Origin: Mucilaginibacter roseus
Lineage (GTDB): Bacteria > Bacteroidota > Bacteroidia > Sphingobacteriales > Sphingobacteriaceae
NCBI RefSeq assembly: GCF_021215455.1
Contig: NZ_JAJPWV010000005.1
Location: 124,001-188,000, forward strand
Direction: 5' to 3'
DNA length: 64,000 nucleotides
Of the stretch, positions 61,483-64,000 are shown one piece after another (within the stretch, counting starts at the first letter, position 1; every line of letters begins with the position of its first letter). The translations under genes and the position numbers were made by a program. A model generated the notes under the pieces. That model worked only from the letters and a program-made list of their open reading frames with translations, had not been told where the DNA came from and ran no database searches.

Positions 61483-62619
61483 ATGAAAAAATTTTTAATG
61501 ATAGCCGCACTGTTACCCGCAGTAGCATCGGCACAAACCGGTAAGTTTACCATCACCGGCAAAATTGGCAACCTAGATAAACCCGCTAAAGTTTACTTTG
61601 ATTACATGGACAGCAATGGCGCCGGTAAAGAGGATTCTGCCGTAGTTGTAAACGGCACTTTTAAATTTACCGGTACACTTACCGGTACAGGCAACACCCG
61701 TATGTCGCTGGACCATACAGGCGAGGGTAAGCCACATTCTATTTACGCACCGGGTGCTGACGTTATCTACTTTTACTTTGGTAAAGAAAATATTGTTATC
61801 AATTCTAAAGACTCGTTGAGCAACGCCAAGTTCACTGGTTCAAAGGTATACGACGATTTCCAGGCTTATAACAAACAGATTGGTGGTACCATAATGGATT
61901 TGACCAAAGCAGCTAACAACGCCTATTCAAAAGCCACACCTGAGCAGCAAAAGGACAGTATTTTTATGGCAGGATTAAATGCGAGCTTCAAAAAAAGTAT
62001 TGATGCACGGTCTGAAAAACAGTACCTGTTTGCAAAAAGCAATCCTAAATCATATTTCGCGCTGGTTGGCCTGTCAGAAGCCGCCGGAAGCAAAGTGGAC
62101 GTAAAAAAGATACAGCCGGTATTCGCAGCCCTCGACCCAAAACTGAAGCAACTGGACATGGGAAAAGAACTGCAGCAACGCATTGAAGCGGCGGGTTTAA
62201 CCTCGATAGGCTCAACAGCTCCGTCTTTTACGCAAAACGATGTAAATGGCAAACCGATATCATTGGCTGACTTTAAGGGCAAAGTGGTATTAGTGGAGTT
62301 TTGGGCAAGTTGGTGCGTACCGTGCCGTGCGGAAAACCCGAACCTGGTTGAACAATATAAAAAATATAAGGATAAGGGCTTTGAAATACTATCGGTATCG
62401 CTTGACAACAACAAGGCTGCATGGCTTGCTGCTATTGAGAAAGACGGGCTGCCCTGGGCGCAAGTATCTGACTTGAAAGGTTGGAACAATGCCGTTGGCC
62501 GTTTATACGGGGTTAGAGCGGTGCCGCAAAGCTTTTTAGTTGACCGCGACGGCAAAGTTATAGGCAACACCCTGCGCGGCGAAACGCTTAACCAAAAGCT
62601 GGCCGAGCTGATGAATTAG
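61483..62619 (+). CDS. Exported TlpA-like thioredoxin with N-terminal DUF4369
   Basis: A 378-residue exported protein (signal peptide ending ASAQTG). Residues 20-125 match DUF4369 (FTITGKIGNLDKPAKVYFDYMD), a common N-terminal companion; the middle is helical; the C-terminal 140 residues are a thioredoxin/AhpC domain with WCVPC near residue 278 and a cis-proline at VRAVPQSF. It should reduce disulfides in the periplasm. Last gene before a strong terminator, likely part of the SusCD operon, 31 bp after the metallopeptidase. Confidence 0.9.
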   Translation: MKKFLMIAALLPAVASAQTGKFTITGKIGNLDKPAKVYFDYMDSNGAGKEDSAVVVNGTFKFTGTLTGTGNTRMSLDHTGEGKPHSIYAPGADVIYFYFGKENIVINSKDSLSNAKFTGSKVYDDFQAYNKQIGGTIMDLTKAANNAYSKATPEQQKDSIFMAGLNASFKKSIDARSEKQYLFAKSNPKSYFALVGLSEAAGSKVDVKKIQPVFAALDPKLKQLDMGKELQQRIEAAGLTSIGSTAPSFTQNDVNGKPISLADFKGKVVLVEFWASWCVPCRAENPNLVEQYKKYKDKGFEILSVSLDNNKAAWLAAIEKDGLPWAQVSDLKGWNNAVGRLYGVRAVPQSFLVDRDGKVIGNTLRGETLNQKLAELMN

Positions 62620-62643
62620 TCACCAATTAGAATATGCTATACT

Positions 62644-62685
62644 ACACCACCCGGTAACGCCGCCGCGTACGGGTGGTGTTTTTTT
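62644..62685 (+). terminator. Intrinsic terminator directly before the HtrA-like gene
   Basis: Ten-base GC-rich stem ACACCACCCG/CGGGTGGTGT, 16-base loop, then a run of seven T. It ends the TlpA-like transcript. The next ATG is only four bases after the T-run. Confidence 0.88.
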
Positions 62686-62689
62686 ACAA

Positions 62690-64000
62690 ATGAAAAAATT
62701 TATAGTCACCTGCCTTTCTATTACGCTGTTTTTGGGCGTGGTAAAGGCTCAAAAAGTTAAGCTGCCCCAATTGCAGGCAACACTGCAAAAGGGCATTAAA
62801 AGCGCCTATTTTCCGAGCGTACGCATGTGGGGTTATGACACCACAGCCCGCCAGCAAATGAGCGCGCAATTCAGCGGCGTTGTGGTTACAGCTGATGGCT
62901 ACATTTTAACCGCTGCCCACGTTACCATCCCCGGCAAAACTTATAAAGTGATGTTTGCCGATGGCAAGGAAGCTATAGCGGTAGCGTTAGGAAAAATTGA
63001 GCTGGCAGCCGACCGCACCATACCCGACGTAGCATTGATGAAGATAGTAACACGTGGTAGCTGGCCCTTTGCTCCGATGGCTAACTCGTCCACTATCAAA
63101 ATAAATGAGCCATGCCTGAGCATCGCTTACCCGGAAAGCCTTAATCAATCCAAACCGACTATAAGGTACGGGCGGATCAGGGCGATAAAAAACGACCGCG
63201 GATTTATCGAGTCAACCTGTAAGATGGAGCCGGGTGATTCAGGCGGGCCATTGTTTGATTATATGGGCAGAGTGATCGGTATACACAGCGCTATAAATAC
63301 TGATGAAGACACCAATTACGAGATACCTGTTGATCTTTACCATAAATATTGGAATGCGCTCCAAAAACAGCAGGTATACACCGAGTTTCCAACCGATACG
63401 CAGGCCATTGCGCATGACAATATCAAAAACCTGTTAACCGAACCTGGAATGGCCAACATACAGCCTACTTCAGCAGTGCTGATTAAGAAATATAAGCTCG
63501 ACCGTTTAGTAGTAAACATAACCAGTACTGCCGACTCAGCTAATACCCCTGTGCTTGGTACAATTGTTAAGGCGAATGGCAGCACTACATATATTGTTAG
63601 CAAAAGCTCTATCGTGGGCAATGATCCGAAGATTATTACGTCAGGAAACAAAACATCCGATGCCAGGGTAATTGCAAGGGATCGCCAAACCGACCTTGTA
63701 TTATTAAAAACGTCAACAAATTTTAAAGATGCGATAACCATCGCCCAAAATGATCAATCAGGTGCCAATTTAGGATCACTGTTAATTAATCCAGTGTCTG
63801 ATAAAGAAGGTTTGATCAGTATAACCAGCGGCCTGGACGTTTCGCTTACCCGTTTCTGGAGCCTTGGTTATTTGGGTGCGGCGGTGGGTTACAGCGCCGT
63901 TCCGCCAACATTTACCTTTGTACAGCCAAATTCGCCGGCGGCAAAAGCGGGGTTGCTTGTTGATGATGAAGTACTGTCTGTAAACAACGTGGCAATGAAA
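62690..64000 (+). CDS. HtrA-like serine protease, tandem catalytic and degenerate domain (cut by window edge)
   Basis: The first 437 residues are open and the gene runs off the right edge. A signal peptide (cleavage near VVKA-QKV) is followed by a trypsin-like domain with the full triad His77 (LTAAHVT), Asp113 (IPDVALM) and Ser184 (GDSGGP). Residues about 250-375 repeat this fold weakly: VLGTIVKANGSTTYIVSKSSIVG and DARVIARDRQTDLVLLK, where the His position is occupied by Ser. From about 405 a PDZ domain begins (FTFVQPNSPAAKAGLLVDDEVLSV). A DegP/HtrA-type envelope protease with a second inactive domain is the most likely reading. A terminator ends just before its ATG. Confidence 0.85.
   Translation, partial: MKKFIVTCLSITLFLGVVKAQKVKLPQLQATLQKGIKSAYFPSVRMWGYDTTARQQMSAQFSGVVVTADGYILTAAHVTIPGKTYKVMFADGKEAIAVALGKIELAADRTIPDVALMKIVTRGSWPFAPMANSSTIKINEPCLSIAYPESLNQSKPTIRYGRIRAIKNDRGFIESTCKMEPGDSGGPLFDYMGRVIGIHSAINTDEDTNYEIPVDLYHKYWNALQKQQVYTEFPTDTQAIAHDNIKNLLTEPGMANIQPTSAVLIKKYKLDRLVVNITSTADSANTPVLGTIVKANGSTTYIVSKSSIVGNDPKIITSGNKTSDARVIARDRQTDLVLLKTSTNFKDAITIAQNDQSGANLGSLLINPVSDKEGLISITSGLDVSLTRFWSLGYLGAAVGYSAVPPTFTFVQPNSPAAKAGLLVDDEVLSVNNVAMK

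Noticed and set aside
61923-62570. A 215-codon minus-strand frame opposite the TlpA-like gene
   Set aside because: It mirrors the thioredoxin gene, begins without a plausible leader and shows no domain.

Overview
The window looks like chromosome from a Bacteroidota bacterium of the family Sphingobacteriaceae, close to Mucilaginibacter or Pedobacter. This is inferred from gene content: a SusC/SusD locus with an ECF sigma/FecR pair, a MurF-alanine racemase fusion, DUF4296/DUF4382/DUF4843/DUF4920 lipoproteins, lipoboxes followed by CKK, and promoters of the form TTG-N19-TAnnTTTG with little Shine-Dalgarno sequence. I see no rRNA, prophage, insertion sequence or CRISPR array.

Layout. 1-3.2 kb: leftward trp operon (leader peptide, trpD, trpF, trpB, start of trpA) behind a complete ribosome-mediated attenuator. 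3.2-9.6 kb: small membrane protein, stress-type short-chain dehydrogenase, glycosyltransferase with recR, a drug transporter and a large thioredoxin-fold protein. 9.6-15.7 kb: leftward run of murF-alr, DUF502, sodium symporter, LOG protein and a frameshifted signal-peptidase-like gene. 15.7-16.6 kb: recX, tRNA-Gly and tRNA-Leu. 16.8-19.1 kb: small secreted proteins and a membrane-anchored winged-helix regulator. 19.1-26.5 kb: two exported glycosidases (GH76; GH18 with a crystallin-like domain), then a three-gene operon of two 3-keto-glycoside hydrolase-like proteins around a heme-bearing beta-propeller protein. 26.7-36.2 kb: housekeeping genes (RRM protein, YitT, aspartate kinase, YggS, mutS2). 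36.2-45.1 kb: a broken DUF4382 gene, a GH43 enzyme and an RND efflux operon with a His-rich exported protein upstream. 45.3-51 kb: threonine synthase, SulP transporter, TRIC-type channel and a second propeller-cytochrome protein. 51.2-64 kb: ECF sigma factor, FecR, SusC, SusD, DUF4843, PKD-like lipoprotein, HExxH metallopeptidase-like lipoprotein, TlpA-like protein and an HtrA-like protease cut by the window edge.

How they work together. The strongest regulatory finding is the trp leader: a 15-codon peptide with three adjacent Trp codons, followed by overlapping 1:2, 2:3 and 3:4 pairings and a U-run just before trpD. The right-hand SusCD locus has a proteolytic rather than glycolytic outfit, so peptides or a glycoprotein are the likely cargo; this is inference. 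The 21.9-26.5 kb operon looks like a periplasmic oxidise-then-cleave glycoside pathway and has a LacI-type operator palindrome upstream. Two genes (the signal-peptidase-like gene and the DUF4382 gene) each carry what looks like a single-base deletion; sequencing error or real inactivation cannot be told apart from the sequence alone.
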